The translations under genes and the position numbers were made by a program. From Marinomonas profundimaris (GTDB lineage Bacteria > Pseudomonadota > Gammaproteobacteria > Pseudomonadales > Marinomonadaceae), in the NCBI RefSeq assembly GCF_000508165.1, contig NZ_AYOZ01000023.1, positions 246,807-310,806 of the forward strand: DNA of 64,000 bases, written 5' to 3'. Below, one piece after another: positions 17,443 to 25,603 of the stretch; within the stretch, counting starts at the first letter, position 1; every line of letters starts with the position of its first letter. Under the pieces are notes generated by a model. It made no database searches and was not told the DNA's origin. It worked only from the letters and a program-made list of their open reading frames with translations.

Positions 17443-18246
17443 ATGAAGCACTGGCTGATTGTTTTGTGCGCGTTATTCAGTGTACAAAGTGCGAGCGCAA
17501 ATAGCGCGAACGCCTTTGATCATTCCGTTTGGAATACATTATTGCAACAAAACGTGGTGTTACTGGGTGGCGGTAAAGCCAGCCAAGTGGATTACCAAGG
17601 CGTTGCAAACAATAAAGCGTCGTTGAATACGTATTTGAAAACGCTGGAGAACGTCAGCCAGTCGGAATTTGATGGCTGGCCGAAAGACGACCAACTGGCG
17701 TTTTTGATCAATGCTTACAATGCTTGGACTGTCGATTTAATTCTTACGAAATGGCCTGACTTAAAATCAATCAAAGACCTAGGCAGTTTTTTTAGCTCGC
17801 CTTGGAGTAAAGCGTTTATTCCTTTATTAGGAGAAATGCGTTCTTTGGATGATATCGAACACACGCTGATTCGCGGTTCAGATCGTTACCAAGATCCACG
17901 TATTCACTTTGCCGTAAATTGCGCTAGCATTGGTTGCCCAGCGTTAGCAAACCAAGCGTTTCAAGGCGATAACGTCGACCGCTTGCTAGAGACACAAACG
18001 CAATTATTCCTAGCGGACAGCAGCCGTAACCGTTTGAATGGTAAGACATTAGAATTGTCTTCTATTTTTAAATGGTATCGTGAAGACTTCGAAAAAGGCT
18101 GGAAAGGTTACACGTCATTAGACGCCTTTATCCGCCACTATGCGTCTTTTATGTCGTTATCTGACAGCGTAAAAGCGGCGCTTGATAATAAGAAAGCCGA
18201 TATCGAATTTCTTGATTACGATTGGGCATTGAACAAATCGCCTTAA
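17443..18246 (+). CDS. DUF547 secreted protein
   Basis: The 267-residue protein has a signal peptide (KHWLIVLCALFSVQSASA, cut near residue 19) followed by the DUF547 domain. Its hallmarks are LAFLINAYNAWTVDLIL, a WSKAFIPLLGEMRSLDDIEHTLIR segment, and RIHFAVNCASIGCPALANQAF with two cysteines. DUF547 has no settled function. The fold has been compared to cysteine-protease-like folds, which I cannot test here. It starts 4 nt after the TVP38-reductase fusion, with GAGG 8 nt upstream. The pair recurs in marine bacteria as I remember it, so a shared envelope redox role is plausible. Confidence 0.85.
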   Translation: MKHWLIVLCALFSVQSASANSANAFDHSVWNTLLQQNVVLLGGGKASQVDYQGVANNKASLNTYLKTLENVSQSEFDGWPKDDQLAFLINAYNAWTVDLILTKWPDLKSIKDLGSFFSSPWSKAFIPLLGEMRSLDDIEHTLIRGSDRYQDPRIHFAVNCASIGCPALANQAFQGDNVDRLLETQTQLFLADSSRNRLNGKTLELSSIFKWYREDFEKGWKGYTSLDAFIRHYASFMSLSDSVKAALDNKKADIEFLDYDWALNKSP

Positions 18247-18257
18247 CCATTTTTTGT

Positions 18258-19160
18258 CTAAGTAAGCGTTTTATTAGACAGCGTTTTCATCATTTCCCAA
18301 AAAAGGTTGGATTGAGAACTCTGAGTTTGGTGTCGTAAACGAATCATAAAAATCGACAGCTGGCTTTGTGAGGTGAAGTTCTCGATGTCAATCGGAACCA
18401 ACTGCCCCTTTTCAAGCTCAGACTGGATAATGTATTGCGGCATTCTCGCCCAGCCAAGACCATGTATTAGCATGGTTTTTTTGGTTTGGAAGTCATTCAC
18501 GTACCAGCGTTTTCCAGTTGGCAATATATAGCGATGTCCGTTTTCGGCGGAATTCGCCGCGGTATTGGTGACCAAAATTTGTGGCAGTGCGTACAGTTGA
18601 GGTTGTTTGACTTTGGCGCCGCTGGTATTCAATTCGGCCAACACTTCTGGGCTGACGACGGTGATCATATTGATACGGTTCAATTCAATAAACGCGTGTC
18701 GATCATCCAATCCGTATCTTGGACCAATGGCGATCTCGCATTTGTTCTTGGCGAGGGCTTCTTGAACGCCGTATAAATGGTCGGTACTGATGTCTAACGA
18801 AATATCAGGATACTGCTTTTGAAAGGCTTTTATCCTTTCCATGCAATTGTCATCTAATCCCATTTGGCTAAAGCAGAGGTGCAGTGGCGCTTCTATGCCT
18901 TTGGCCAAATCATGCCCAAGATTCTCCAACTGTTGCGCTTGAGAAATCAGCTTTTTACTTTGTTGAAAAAATGCATGCCCTTCGGCGGTTAACGTTGGGC
19001 GATAGCTGTCTCGGTCAAATAATAAAATCCCATACTGCGATTCCAATGTTTTGACCGCGGCACTGATACCTGGCTGAGTTTTGTGTATTGCTTCCGCTGC
19101 AGAACGAAAGCTGCCTGTTTCCACCACAGCAATAAAGGCTCTGAGTTGATCGAGTTTCAT
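18258..19160 (-). CDS. LysR-type transcriptional regulator
   Basis: The 300-residue protein has the N-terminal winged helix LDQLRAFIAVVETGSFRSAAEAIHKTQPGISAAVKTLE and a C-terminal periplasmic-binding-like effector domain. It is divergent from a TauE/SafE permease gene 142 nt away, which is the classical LysR arrangement. It probably controls that permease and itself through the palindrome at 19184-19197. The effector is unknown; sulfonates or sulfoacetate-type compounds are suggested only by the partner family. Confidence 0.88.
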   Translation of the reverse strand: MKLDQLRAFIAVVETGSFRSAAEAIHKTQPGISAAVKTLESQYGILLFDRDSYRPTLTAEGHAFFQQSKKLISQAQQLENLGHDLAKGIEAPLHLCFSQMGLDDNCMERIKAFQKQYPDISLDISTDHLYGVQEALAKNKCEIAIGPRYGLDDRHAFIELNRINMITVVSPEVLAELNTSGAKVKQPQLYALPQILVTNTAANSAENGHRYILPTGKRWYVNDFQTKKTMLIHGLGWARMPQYIIQSELEKGQLVPIDIENFTSQSQLSIFMIRLRHQTQSSQSNLFWEMMKTLSNKTLT

Positions 19161-19183
19161 AACGACACCACATGATTAGTAAA

Positions 19184-19197
19184 AATGATCATTTTAA
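19184..19197. promoter_or_regulatory. Palindrome between lysR and tauE, candidate LysR operator
   Basis: Perfect 14-bp palindrome AAAATGATCATTTT, 23 nt before the LysR start codon and about 105 nt before the permease start. LysR-type proteins bind dyad sites in such divergent regions. Confidence 0.5.
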
Positions 19198-19302
19198 TAA
19201 TAAAACGAGATTATTTATTGTTCATTGTTTGCCGTATTATTGCACGCATAAACGGACAGATTGGTTATCCAATTGCCGTTATCAATCAATAAGGAGGACT
19301 CA

Positions 19303-20028
19303 GTGGATTTGTCATTTGTTGTATTATTTGTGGCGGGTTTAATTACCGGCTTTTCAAAATTTTCCGTCGGCGGTATGGGCTTGTTGGTGTTGCCAATTGT
19401 GATGATTGCCTTCCCTGGCCCAGAAGCGTTGGGGATCTTGTTACCGCTTTACATTATTACGGACGTGATGGCCGTAGCCAGTTATAGAAACAAGATTGCG
19501 TGGTCGGTGTTGGCGCGCTTTTTACCCTTAGCGTTTTTAGGTGTGTTTATCGGCAGTCAGTTTCTTGCGAACATCGATGCGGATCAATTCCTAACGTTTC
19601 TCGGTGTGACGATCATCGCAATGATTGCGTTAGGGCTGTATCTCGATTTTCGTCCTGCTTCCTTCATGCGTAAGCCAGTGACAGCCTATTTGATGGGGTT
19701 CTTTGGTGGCGTTATCAGCATGGTCGCCAATGCCGCAGGCCCACTGTTTAGCTTGTTCTTATTAGAGCAGAAACTCGATAAAACAACCTATGTGAGCACA
19801 CGTGCATGGGCGTTCTTTATCATTAATATCGTGAAACTCCCGCTTTATATCAGCCTTGGGTTGTTGTCAGTCGAGAGCACAGAAACAAGCCTTTACGCAC
19901 TGCCTGGCTTGGCACTTGGCTCATTCATCGGCTTTCACTTCTTGAAGAAAGTGAACCCTATCCAGTTCAAATGGATGATTCGAATTATGTCGACACTCGC
20001 CGCATTCAAATTGTTTTTGTTTTCTTAA
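19303..20028 (+). CDS. TauE/SafE family anion permease
   Basis: The 241-residue protein has about seven to eight hydrophobic helices. It has the family repeat motif FSKFSVGGMGLLVLPIV near the N-terminus and FFGGVISMVANAAGPLFSLFLL near residue 130. The GTG at 19303 is chosen because AAGGAGGA lies just upstream; longer frames lack such a site. Family members export sulfite or move sulfoacetate, taurine-derived or other organosulfur anions. The divergent LysR gene is the likely regulator. Confidence 0.85.
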   Translation: MDLSFVVLFVAGLITGFSKFSVGGMGLLVLPIVMIAFPGPEALGILLPLYIITDVMAVASYRNKIAWSVLARFLPLAFLGVFIGSQFLANIDADQFLTFLGVTIIAMIALGLYLDFRPASFMRKPVTAYLMGFFGGVISMVANAAGPLFSLFLLEQKLDKTTYVSTRAWAFFIINIVKLPLYISLGLLSVESTETSLYALPGLALGSFIGFHFLKKVNPIQFKWMIRIMSTLAAFKLFLFS

Positions 20029-20054
20029 GGAGGCTCATGTTCTTCAAGTTGTGT

Positions 20055-20094
20055 AACCGTCTTAGTTTGATAAGTACAAGAGGCGGTCTATTTT
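20055..20094 (+). terminator. Possible weak terminator after the TauE/SafE gene
   Basis: Imperfect stem ACCGTCTT / AAGAGGCGGT with a 14-nt loop, then CTATTTTTC. The bulge and long loop make it uncertain. Confidence 0.35.
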
Positions 20095-20183
20095 TCAAAC
20101 GTGGCACGCTACAAAAACGTTAAATTCTCTCATTCCTTGATTATCCAAGCGGTATTTTATGGATGGATGATATAGCGCAATTT

Positions 20184-20208
20184 CTGTACAAAAAACATAC
20201 AAAACTGT
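20184..20208. promoter_or_regulatory. Motif CTGTACAAAAAAC before the PAS-GAF-GGDEF gene
   Basis: The 13-mer CTGTACAAAAAAC is followed by ATACAAAACTGT. The same 13-mer recurs at 22531-22543 upstream of the KdgM-type porin, where it sits inside an ACTGTA / TACAGT dyad. Confidence 0.35.
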
Positions 20209-20292
20209 TGGGGCGTTATCTTGTGTTAGCTTTTGTTATTAAGTTTTAATAAGAGCCAATGCAGTAACACTCTAACTAATGCTGGATCAGGC

Positions 20293-21726
20293 ATGCTCTT
20301 CCCGGATATTTGTATGGACAACAAGGTTAACGACGCTCTTAGATTAGAGGATATTTTAAATACCACCCCTACTGCTGTTGGCTGGTCGAGCGTATCTTCT
20401 GGTCGTATCGAATACATCAACAAGGCATTTAGCGAACTTTTTGGCTATGATCTGAGTGACATTTCAGACCTCAAAACATGGTATTCGCATGCTTTTCCTG
20501 AACTTCACGCGAATCCACATGCTGTTGCCCCTTGGGACTTAGTGGGCGACGAAAATGGATTCTCACCGGATTTAAAAACCAAATTGCTCTGTAAAGATGG
20601 CTCTGTTCGCCAAGTTGGCATTCGCTTTTCTACAGTTGGAGATAAGAGGTTATGGTATTTCAATGACATAACCGATTATTGGGTGGCGGAAGAAAGGCTT
20701 CGTGCACGCAGCGATATGCTGGAAATGGTCGCGAAAGGCTCGGGATTAAAAGAGATTCTCAATGTTATTGTGAAACAGGTTCAGCGAGAAAGTCCTTCTT
20801 CTCTTTGCAGTATTTTATTATTTGACGCCACCGAGCAGCGGTTAAGGCTGGGTGCATCGCCTGATCTTCCTGAGTTTTTTAATCAAGCGGTGGATGGTAT
20901 TAGAATTGGTATGAATGTGGGTTCTTGCGGAACGGCGGCGTACTTAGGTAAGCGCGTTATCGTGGAAGACATATACACTCACGACTATTGGAAAAACTTC
21001 ACGGCACTTGCTCAAAAAGCCAGAGTGGCGGCTTGTTGGTCTGATCCTATCATGTCGTCAAAAGGCAGTTTGTTAGGGACGTTTGCGATTTACAAGCGAA
21101 CGCCGGCGTCACCGACAAACAAGGATTTGGAGCTGATTAACTTTGCCTGTAATTTAGTGAGCATCGCGATTGAAAGTGTTAAAGCACAAGAAGAACTGGA
21201 GCATCGAGCGTATTTTGATCACCTAACCGGGCTGGGCAATCGAGGCTACTTTTTCGAGCAGTGCGATAATATTTTGAAAGAGTCGCTCATGAAGGGGTTC
21301 CCATTATCGATTTTGATGATGGATGTGGATAATTTCAAAAGTGTAAACGATGCATTTGGCCATAAAACGGGCGATTTGGTGCTTCAGAAATTGGCGCAAG
21401 TCAGTGAGTTAATTTTGCGACGGGAAGACATCATCGCGAGAATCGGAGGGGAAGAATTTGCGGTTTTATTGCCCACGATTGACAAAAAAGAAGTGCTTCG
21501 AGTCGCTGAAAGGCTAAGAAAGGCCATAGAAACCAGCATGGTGCTGAGCATGGATAATCAGAAAGTGTATTTCACTGTGTCATTAGGGATTGCTTATAAA
21601 GACCATGGTTATTGCTCCGTGGATGACTTATTAAGCATCGCAGATAACGCGCTTTACCAATCCAAATCAGCAGGACGAAATTGCATATTTTCTTTGGAGT
21701 ATAATGCTCATAACTCATTGTTCTAA
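20293..21726 (+). CDS. PAS-GAF-GGDEF diguanylate cyclase
   Basis: Soluble sensor of about 477 residues. It contains a PAS domain (TPTAVGWSSVSSGRIEYINKAFSELFGY), a GAF domain (about residues 150-300, with NVGSCGTAAYLGKRVIVED) and a C-terminal GGDEF domain. The active site is GGEEF, preceded at the right spacing by RRED, the RxxD inhibitory site. It should make c-di-GMP and be feedback-inhibited. The start is uncertain: ATG at 20293 (GGA 6 nt upstream), ATG at 20314, or a TTG at 20233 are all open. No membrane helix is seen, so it probably senses a cytosolic signal. Confidence 0.88.
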   Translation: MLFPDICMDNKVNDALRLEDILNTTPTAVGWSSVSSGRIEYINKAFSELFGYDLSDISDLKTWYSHAFPELHANPHAVAPWDLVGDENGFSPDLKTKLLCKDGSVRQVGIRFSTVGDKRLWYFNDITDYWVAEERLRARSDMLEMVAKGSGLKEILNVIVKQVQRESPSSLCSILLFDATEQRLRLGASPDLPEFFNQAVDGIRIGMNVGSCGTAAYLGKRVIVEDIYTHDYWKNFTALAQKARVAACWSDPIMSSKGSLLGTFAIYKRTPASPTNKDLELINFACNLVSIAIESVKAQEELEHRAYFDHLTGLGNRGYFFEQCDNILKESLMKGFPLSILMMDVDNFKSVNDAFGHKTGDLVLQKLAQVSELILRREDIIARIGGEEFAVLLPTIDKKEVLRVAERLRKAIETSMVLSMDNQKVYFTVSLGIAYKDHGYCSVDDLLSIADNALYQSKSAGRNCIFSLEYNAHNSLF

Positions 21727-21821
21727 AATGCATTACAATCAGAGAATCAAACGGATGCTTTTCTAAAAAACTGCTTTTCTTCGTATAATCTAGTTTGCTA
21801 AAAAATCTGATAGTAGGGTAC

Positions 21822-22340
21822 ATGAGTCAACAGAACGATATTAAAAACTACCTCAATGGTTACAATGCTCAAGTACAGCAACAGGCACAAGCACTGCTAG
21901 ACTCAGGAGAATCAGGCGCTTGGTTGTTAAAAAAGTACCCAGATGCGCATCGTCTTAATGGCACTCGTGGGCTCTATGAATACGCCATGGACTTAAAGAA
22001 TGATTTCATGCGCAGCTCTCCTCCTATCAGTAAAGTCATCTACGACGACAAAATTCACATCATCAAGAACGCATTAGGGTTGCATACCTTTGTTTCAAGA
22101 AAACAGGGCAGCAAACTAAAAGCAAAAAATGAAATTCGTGTGTCCTCTTTGTTTCGAAGTATGCCGGAACCTTTGCTAAAAATGATTGTGGTGCATGAAT
22201 TGGCTCACTTACGAGAAAAAGAGCACAACAAAGCTTTCTATCAGCTGTGTTGCTATATGGAACCGGATTACCACCAATTGGAGTTCGATTTACGACTGTA
22301 TTTGAGTCACCGTGATCGATTTGGTGCGCTCTGGGATTAG
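21822..22340 (+). CDS. YgjP-type M48-like metallopeptidase
   Basis: The 172-residue protein has the zinc motif VVHELAHLREKEHNKAFY near residues 124-140. Its HExxH plus a downstream His fits the YgjP/DUF45 group. In this family the SprT-like or UTP-pyrophosphatase-associated peptidase role is not settled. It has no signal peptide, so it is cytosolic. The ATG at 21822 is used rather than an upstream in-frame start because AGGG lies just before it. It is monocistronic. Confidence 0.85.
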   Translation: MSQQNDIKNYLNGYNAQVQQQAQALLDSGESGAWLLKKYPDAHRLNGTRGLYEYAMDLKNDFMRSSPPISKVIYDDKIHIIKNALGLHTFVSRKQGSKLKAKNEIRVSSLFRSMPEPLLKMIVVHELAHLREKEHNKAFYQLCCYMEPDYHQLEFDLRLYLSHRDRFGALWD

Positions 22341-22497
22341 TCTTCCGACGGTGAAACTCCTCTTTTTCCTTTAGACTTTTATTAATCTTCGCACTCTACA
22401 TTCGAGACTATCTCCCGGATTTATCGTTTTCTTTTCTGTTTTCCTAATTATTTACACTTTTATTGAAAGCCTTAACCTGCCTCGATTTCAGACATTT

Positions 22498-22519
22498 AAA
22501 TAAAACGCCGTTTTATTTT
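22498..22519 (+). terminator. Possible short terminator hairpin
   Basis: AAATAAAAC-GCC-GTTTTATTT, a 9-bp AT-rich stem followed by a T run. It is 158 nt beyond the peptidase stop, so it may end that transcript, but the stem is weak. Confidence 0.35.
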
Positions 22520-22529
22520 TTTAACTAAA

Positions 22530-22555
22530 ACTGTACAAAAAACTATCAATACAGT
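22530..22555. promoter_or_regulatory. ACTGTA / TACAGT dyad before the KdgM-type porin
   Basis: Inverted hexamers at 22530-22535 and 22550-22555, two helical turns apart centre to centre. They include the 13-mer shared with 20184-20196. Placed 56-81 nt before the porin start, this is a candidate operator or activator site. Confidence 0.4.
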
Positions 22556-22610
22556 GCATCAGGGTCTAAATTAAAACCTCAATCCAATAAAAATAAAAAG
22601 GTGTTTTGAT

Positions 22611-23345
22611 ATGAGTTTTAAGATTTTAACTGCGGCAGCCTTACTTGGGCTTACTAGCGCAACGGTCAGTGCAACCAGTATTAATATTCGTCATGAATTT
22701 GTGCCTGAATATGATGGTCAAGATGCAAAGCATTCAGATCGTATTGAAATCAGTCATCGATTCTCTAATGGCATTGGTTACGGCGTAGAAGCAAAATGGA
22801 AAAGCCAGAATGACGATGCGTTCGGTGAGCAAACAGGTAATGGCCAACAGACGAACATAAGTTATAGCTATAAATTGTCTGACAAATTGACCTTAAAACC
22901 CCAATACAAGTGGGAGTCTGGTTCAGATAAGGTAGGTCATCAGTTCAACTTAAGTCTTGGCTATAAAGTCAGTGATGATTGGTCTGTGGGTTTTCGTCAC
23001 CGATACCATTATGAAAACAAAGTAGGCAGCGATAATTCGCACTATAATCGTTGGACCTTTTCAGCGGGTTACAAAGGCATAGAAGACTGGGCTTTTGGTG
23101 CGGATCTTGACTACACCTTTAACGAAGAAAAGTCAGGGCCAAGATGGAAAGGTGAGCAGTTCGCGGTGTCTGACATTAACTTCAAAGGCACTTACAAAGG
23201 GCTAAATAATGGATGGAGTCCATTTGCTGAGCTGGGCTTCACGCCATACAAATCAGGCAAAACTTACAGCTTTAAGGGTGAGCAAGTCTCTTCAAATGAT
23301 CAATGGCGTCCACGCTATCGAATCGGTGTTAAATACAGCTATTAA
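22611..23345 (+). CDS. KdgM-family outer-membrane porin
   Basis: The 244-residue protein has a signal peptide (FKILTAAALLGLTSATVSA) and a small beta-barrel of about twelve strands. It ends RIGVKYSY with a C-terminal aromatic residue, as outer-membrane proteins need for assembly. KdgM-type porins let acidic oligosaccharides such as oligogalacturonates pass. Alignment by eye is with that family (NIRHEFVPEYDG, SYSYKLSDKLTLKPQYKW). No pectin- or alginate-degrading genes lie next to it, so the substrate is open. It is monocistronic with its own terminator. Confidence 0.85.
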   Translation: MSFKILTAAALLGLTSATVSATSINIRHEFVPEYDGQDAKHSDRIEISHRFSNGIGYGVEAKWKSQNDDAFGEQTGNGQQTNISYSYKLSDKLTLKPQYKWESGSDKVGHQFNLSLGYKVSDDWSVGFRHRYHYENKVGSDNSHYNRWTFSAGYKGIEDWAFGADLDYTFNEEKSGPRWKGEQFAVSDINFKGTYKGLNNGWSPFAELGFTPYKSGKTYSFKGEQVSSNDQWRPRYRIGVKYSY

Positions 23346-23372
23346 GCGTGTTAACTTTTAGATAATGCACGG

Positions 23373-23414
23373 TAAAGGCCTATTTTTATTCCCTTTTAAA
23401 TAGGCCTTTATTTA
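23373..23414 (+). terminator. Intrinsic terminator after the KdgM-type porin
   Basis: Stem TAAAGGCCTA / TAGGCCTTTA with an 18-nt loop, then TTTAAG. It lies between convergent genes and may serve both. Confidence 0.65.
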
Positions 23415-23445
23415 AGTGTTTGTCCCGTCTTTAACTAGGTTTTAT

Positions 23446-24138
23446 CTAGGCATTTTTGAACGCATTACCTTCTTGCGCTGCATCCGTAGCAAAGTCTGGA
23501 TTAACGGCGGTTATTTTTTTCGTTAAATAATTAAGCAACACGCCATACATTGGAATAAACAAACCGAGACTGATAATGAGTTTAAACCCAAAATCCACTA
23601 CAGCGATGGCTTGCCAATGCTCTGCCATGAATGGATCAGGGCTTTGATAAAAGGCGATGCCAAAGAAAGCCAGCGTATCTAATCCATTGCCAAGCAGCGT
23701 TGATGCGGCAGGTGCTATCCACCACTGTTTTAATTGACGAAGACGGTTAAAGACTTGAATATCAAGCACCTGACCGAGCAGATAAGCCATAAGACTGGCG
23801 ACAGCAATGCGTGCTACGAAGCTATTCAATGACATTAACGCCGCGAAGCCTTGGAACTCGCCTTGTGCAAACAGCACAGACAAAACATACGATACGATTA
23901 AAGACGGAATCATGACGTAAAAAATGATTTTACGCGCTAATGATGCGCCAAATATTCGTACAGTTAAATCCGTCGCTAAAAAGATAAAAGGAAAAGTAAA
24001 CGCGCCCCACGTCGTATGAAATCCTGCAATAGTAAACGGAATTTGCACCAGGTAATTGCTAGAGGCAATGATTAGTAGGTGGAACATGGCGAGATAAAGC
24101 AGAGCTTTGCTTTTTTGCTCAGTGGTGAAAGTACTCAT
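23446..24138 (-). CDS. yhhQ: YhhQ-type queuosine precursor transporter
   Basis: The 230-residue inner-membrane protein has six or more helices. It carries the family marks HLLIIASSNYLVQIPF, FPFIFLATDLTVRIFGASLARKI, and a central WWIAPAASTLLGNGLDTLAFFGIAF. YhhQ takes up preQ0 and preQ1 for tRNA queuosine salvage. RBS AAGG precedes the start by 7 nt. The leader holds two hairpins, described separately. Confidence 0.9.
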   Translation of the reverse strand: MSTFTTEQKSKALLYLAMFHLLIIASSNYLVQIPFTIAGFHTTWGAFTFPFIFLATDLTVRIFGASLARKIIFYVMIPSLIVSYVLSVLFAQGEFQGFAALMSLNSFVARIAVASLMAYLLGQVLDIQVFNRLRQLKQWWIAPAASTLLGNGLDTLAFFGIAFYQSPDPFMAEHWQAIAVVDFGFKLIISLGLFIPMYGVLLNYLTKKITAVNPDFATDAAQEGNAFKNA

Positions 24139-24159
24139 ATTGTGACCTTTTTCGTTTGA

Positions 24160-24209
24160 TTGGGGTGAGGGAACCCAAATAATGACGTTCGAATGGGTTA
24201 AAACGAACG
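24160..24209 (-). promoter_or_regulatory. Two hairpins in the yhhQ leader
   Basis: On the minus strand a CGTTCG / CGAACG hairpin (24186-24209) is followed by TTGGGT-TCCCTC-ACCCCAA (24160-24178), ending 21 nt before the yhhQ ATG. The conserved preQ1-I sequence was not found, so this is only structured leader RNA. Confidence 0.35.
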
Positions 24210-24354
24210 CCTAGCGTAATGTTTCAGTTTTCTAGACACTTGACCAGTAGGTCAAATGTGGAGCGGAATTATACATTAATTATCTGGTTAAAAAAGAGTC
24301 AATCATAAAAAGTTAACGGTCTGATAGGAAATCTGGTCGCTTTTTTACTTTTGC

Positions 24355-24858
24355 TTATTGGTTCCCCTTGTTCTTGAGTGGATAACCTTGTCGTGTAACC
24401 CAATTATGATAGAACCAGCCAAACAGAATAATGAGCAAACAGCCTGTCAGCACGGGCGTGATTAAGAACCCCCATGACGTATTTATGGACATGACTAATA
24501 TTGGGTTCGCGCCAGCCGGCGGGTGCAATGTGTTTGTGATCATCATTAAAAATACACCTAAACCGACGCCGACTGCGATAGTGAACGGAGTGACGTCCCA
24601 ATAATATGAAATCACCAAGCCAATCAAGGTCGTTAGCATATGGCCACCAAGGATATTTTTTGGCTGCGCCAGCGGGCTTTTAGGCAAGGCAAATAAAATG
24701 ACCATGGTTGCGCCAAATGGCGCCATGATACCAAGGTAGGAGGGCGTCGTTTGAGCGCCTTGAGCAAGGATGAAAATACATGCGGTGGCGCCAATACCGG
24801 CTAGCAGCATGGCGTAAAAGCGAGAGTGATAAAACGAAGTCAGTGCAGGTATTAACAT
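24355..24858 (-). CDS. HPP family membrane protein
   Basis: The 167-residue protein has four membrane helices and the name-giving motif LHPPAGANPILV near residue 111. It also has PSYLGIMAPFGATMVILFALP. HPP proteins have been linked to nitrite transport in cyanobacteria and chloroplasts; bacterial roles vary. The gene is divergent from a tetR gene 110 nt away, with a palindrome between them, so TetR repression is likely. Confidence 0.85.
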   Translation of the reverse strand: MLIPALTSFYHSRFYAMLLAGIGATACIFILAQGAQTTPSYLGIMAPFGATMVILFALPKSPLAQPKNILGGHMLTTLIGLVISYYWDVTPFTIAVGVGLGVFLMMITNTLHPPAGANPILVMSINTSWGFLITPVLTGCLLIILFGWFYHNWVTRQGYPLKNKGNQ

Positions 24859-24902
24859 GAATACGCCTTTTTAATGGATAGATAATTACAGGTAAACCGA
24901 TC

Positions 24903-24922
24903 TGTCTACTTCATGGTAGACA
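24903..24922. promoter_or_regulatory. TGTCTAC-N6-GTAGACA operator candidate
   Basis: Perfect 7-bp inverted repeat with a 6-nt spacer, centred between the HPP gene and tetR. TetR-type repressors related to NemR use similar TAGAC-type dyads. Confidence 0.6.
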
Positions 24923-24968
24923 AGTCTGTATCCCTGTGTCAATATTCATTTAGAAAAGAGGGTGATAC

Positions 24969-25523
24969 ATGTCTAAGCCGGATCTATTGATACACACAGC
25001 GTTTAAATTGTTTTATGAGCACGGCATTCATGCGGTGGGCATCAATACTATTTTGTCTGAAACGGGCGTGGCAAAAAAAACGCTATACCGCCATTTTGGT
25101 AGCAAAGAGGCATTGGTTGAAGCGGTGCTTATTTATCGAGATCAGATCTTTATGGACTGGTTAACGTCAAGAATGTTGGCGGCTGGAGAGGGAAAAGTGG
25201 CCATTTTGGCGTTATTTGATGCTCTTGATGATTGGTTTCATGATCGTGTGGATGTATTGCTGCCCTTTAAAGGCTGTTTTTTTATCAAGGCGAATGGTGA
25301 GTTTTCCAACCATGCGGTGAATGCGTTATGTCAAAAGCATAAACAAAACATTACTTCTTTTATTCAGGCGAATTTGATCGATTGTTCTTCGGAATTGTCA
25401 GTCGCTGAATTGGCGCAAAGCATCAGTGTTTTAAAAGAAGGGGCTATTTCTCAAGCCTACGTTGCGGGTGATCTTGATGCGGCTAAGAGAGCAAAAGCCA
25501 TGGCTGTTACTCTCTTAGATTGA
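24969..25523 (+). CDS. TetR family transcriptional regulator
   Basis: The 184-residue protein has a classical N-terminal TetR helix-turn-helix: LLIHTAFKLFYEHGIHAVGINTILSETGVAKKTLYRHFGSKEALVEAVL. It also has a helical ligand domain with a conserved GCFFIKANGEF. RBS GAGGG lies upstream. It faces the HPP gene across the palindrome at 24903-24922 and probably represses both. Confidence 0.9.
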   Translation: MSKPDLLIHTAFKLFYEHGIHAVGINTILSETGVAKKTLYRHFGSKEALVEAVLIYRDQIFMDWLTSRMLAAGEGKVAILALFDALDDWFHDRVDVLLPFKGCFFIKANGEFSNHAVNALCQKHKQNITSFIQANLIDCSSELSVAELAQSISVLKEGAISQAYVAGDLDAAKRAKAMAVTLLD

Positions 25524-25603
25524 TATTAAAAATCTGTTTCTATTGGTGCTTGGGGAATGACGACGCATGTTCATTACAATGCAAAAACGATGAAGTCTAT
25601 TGG

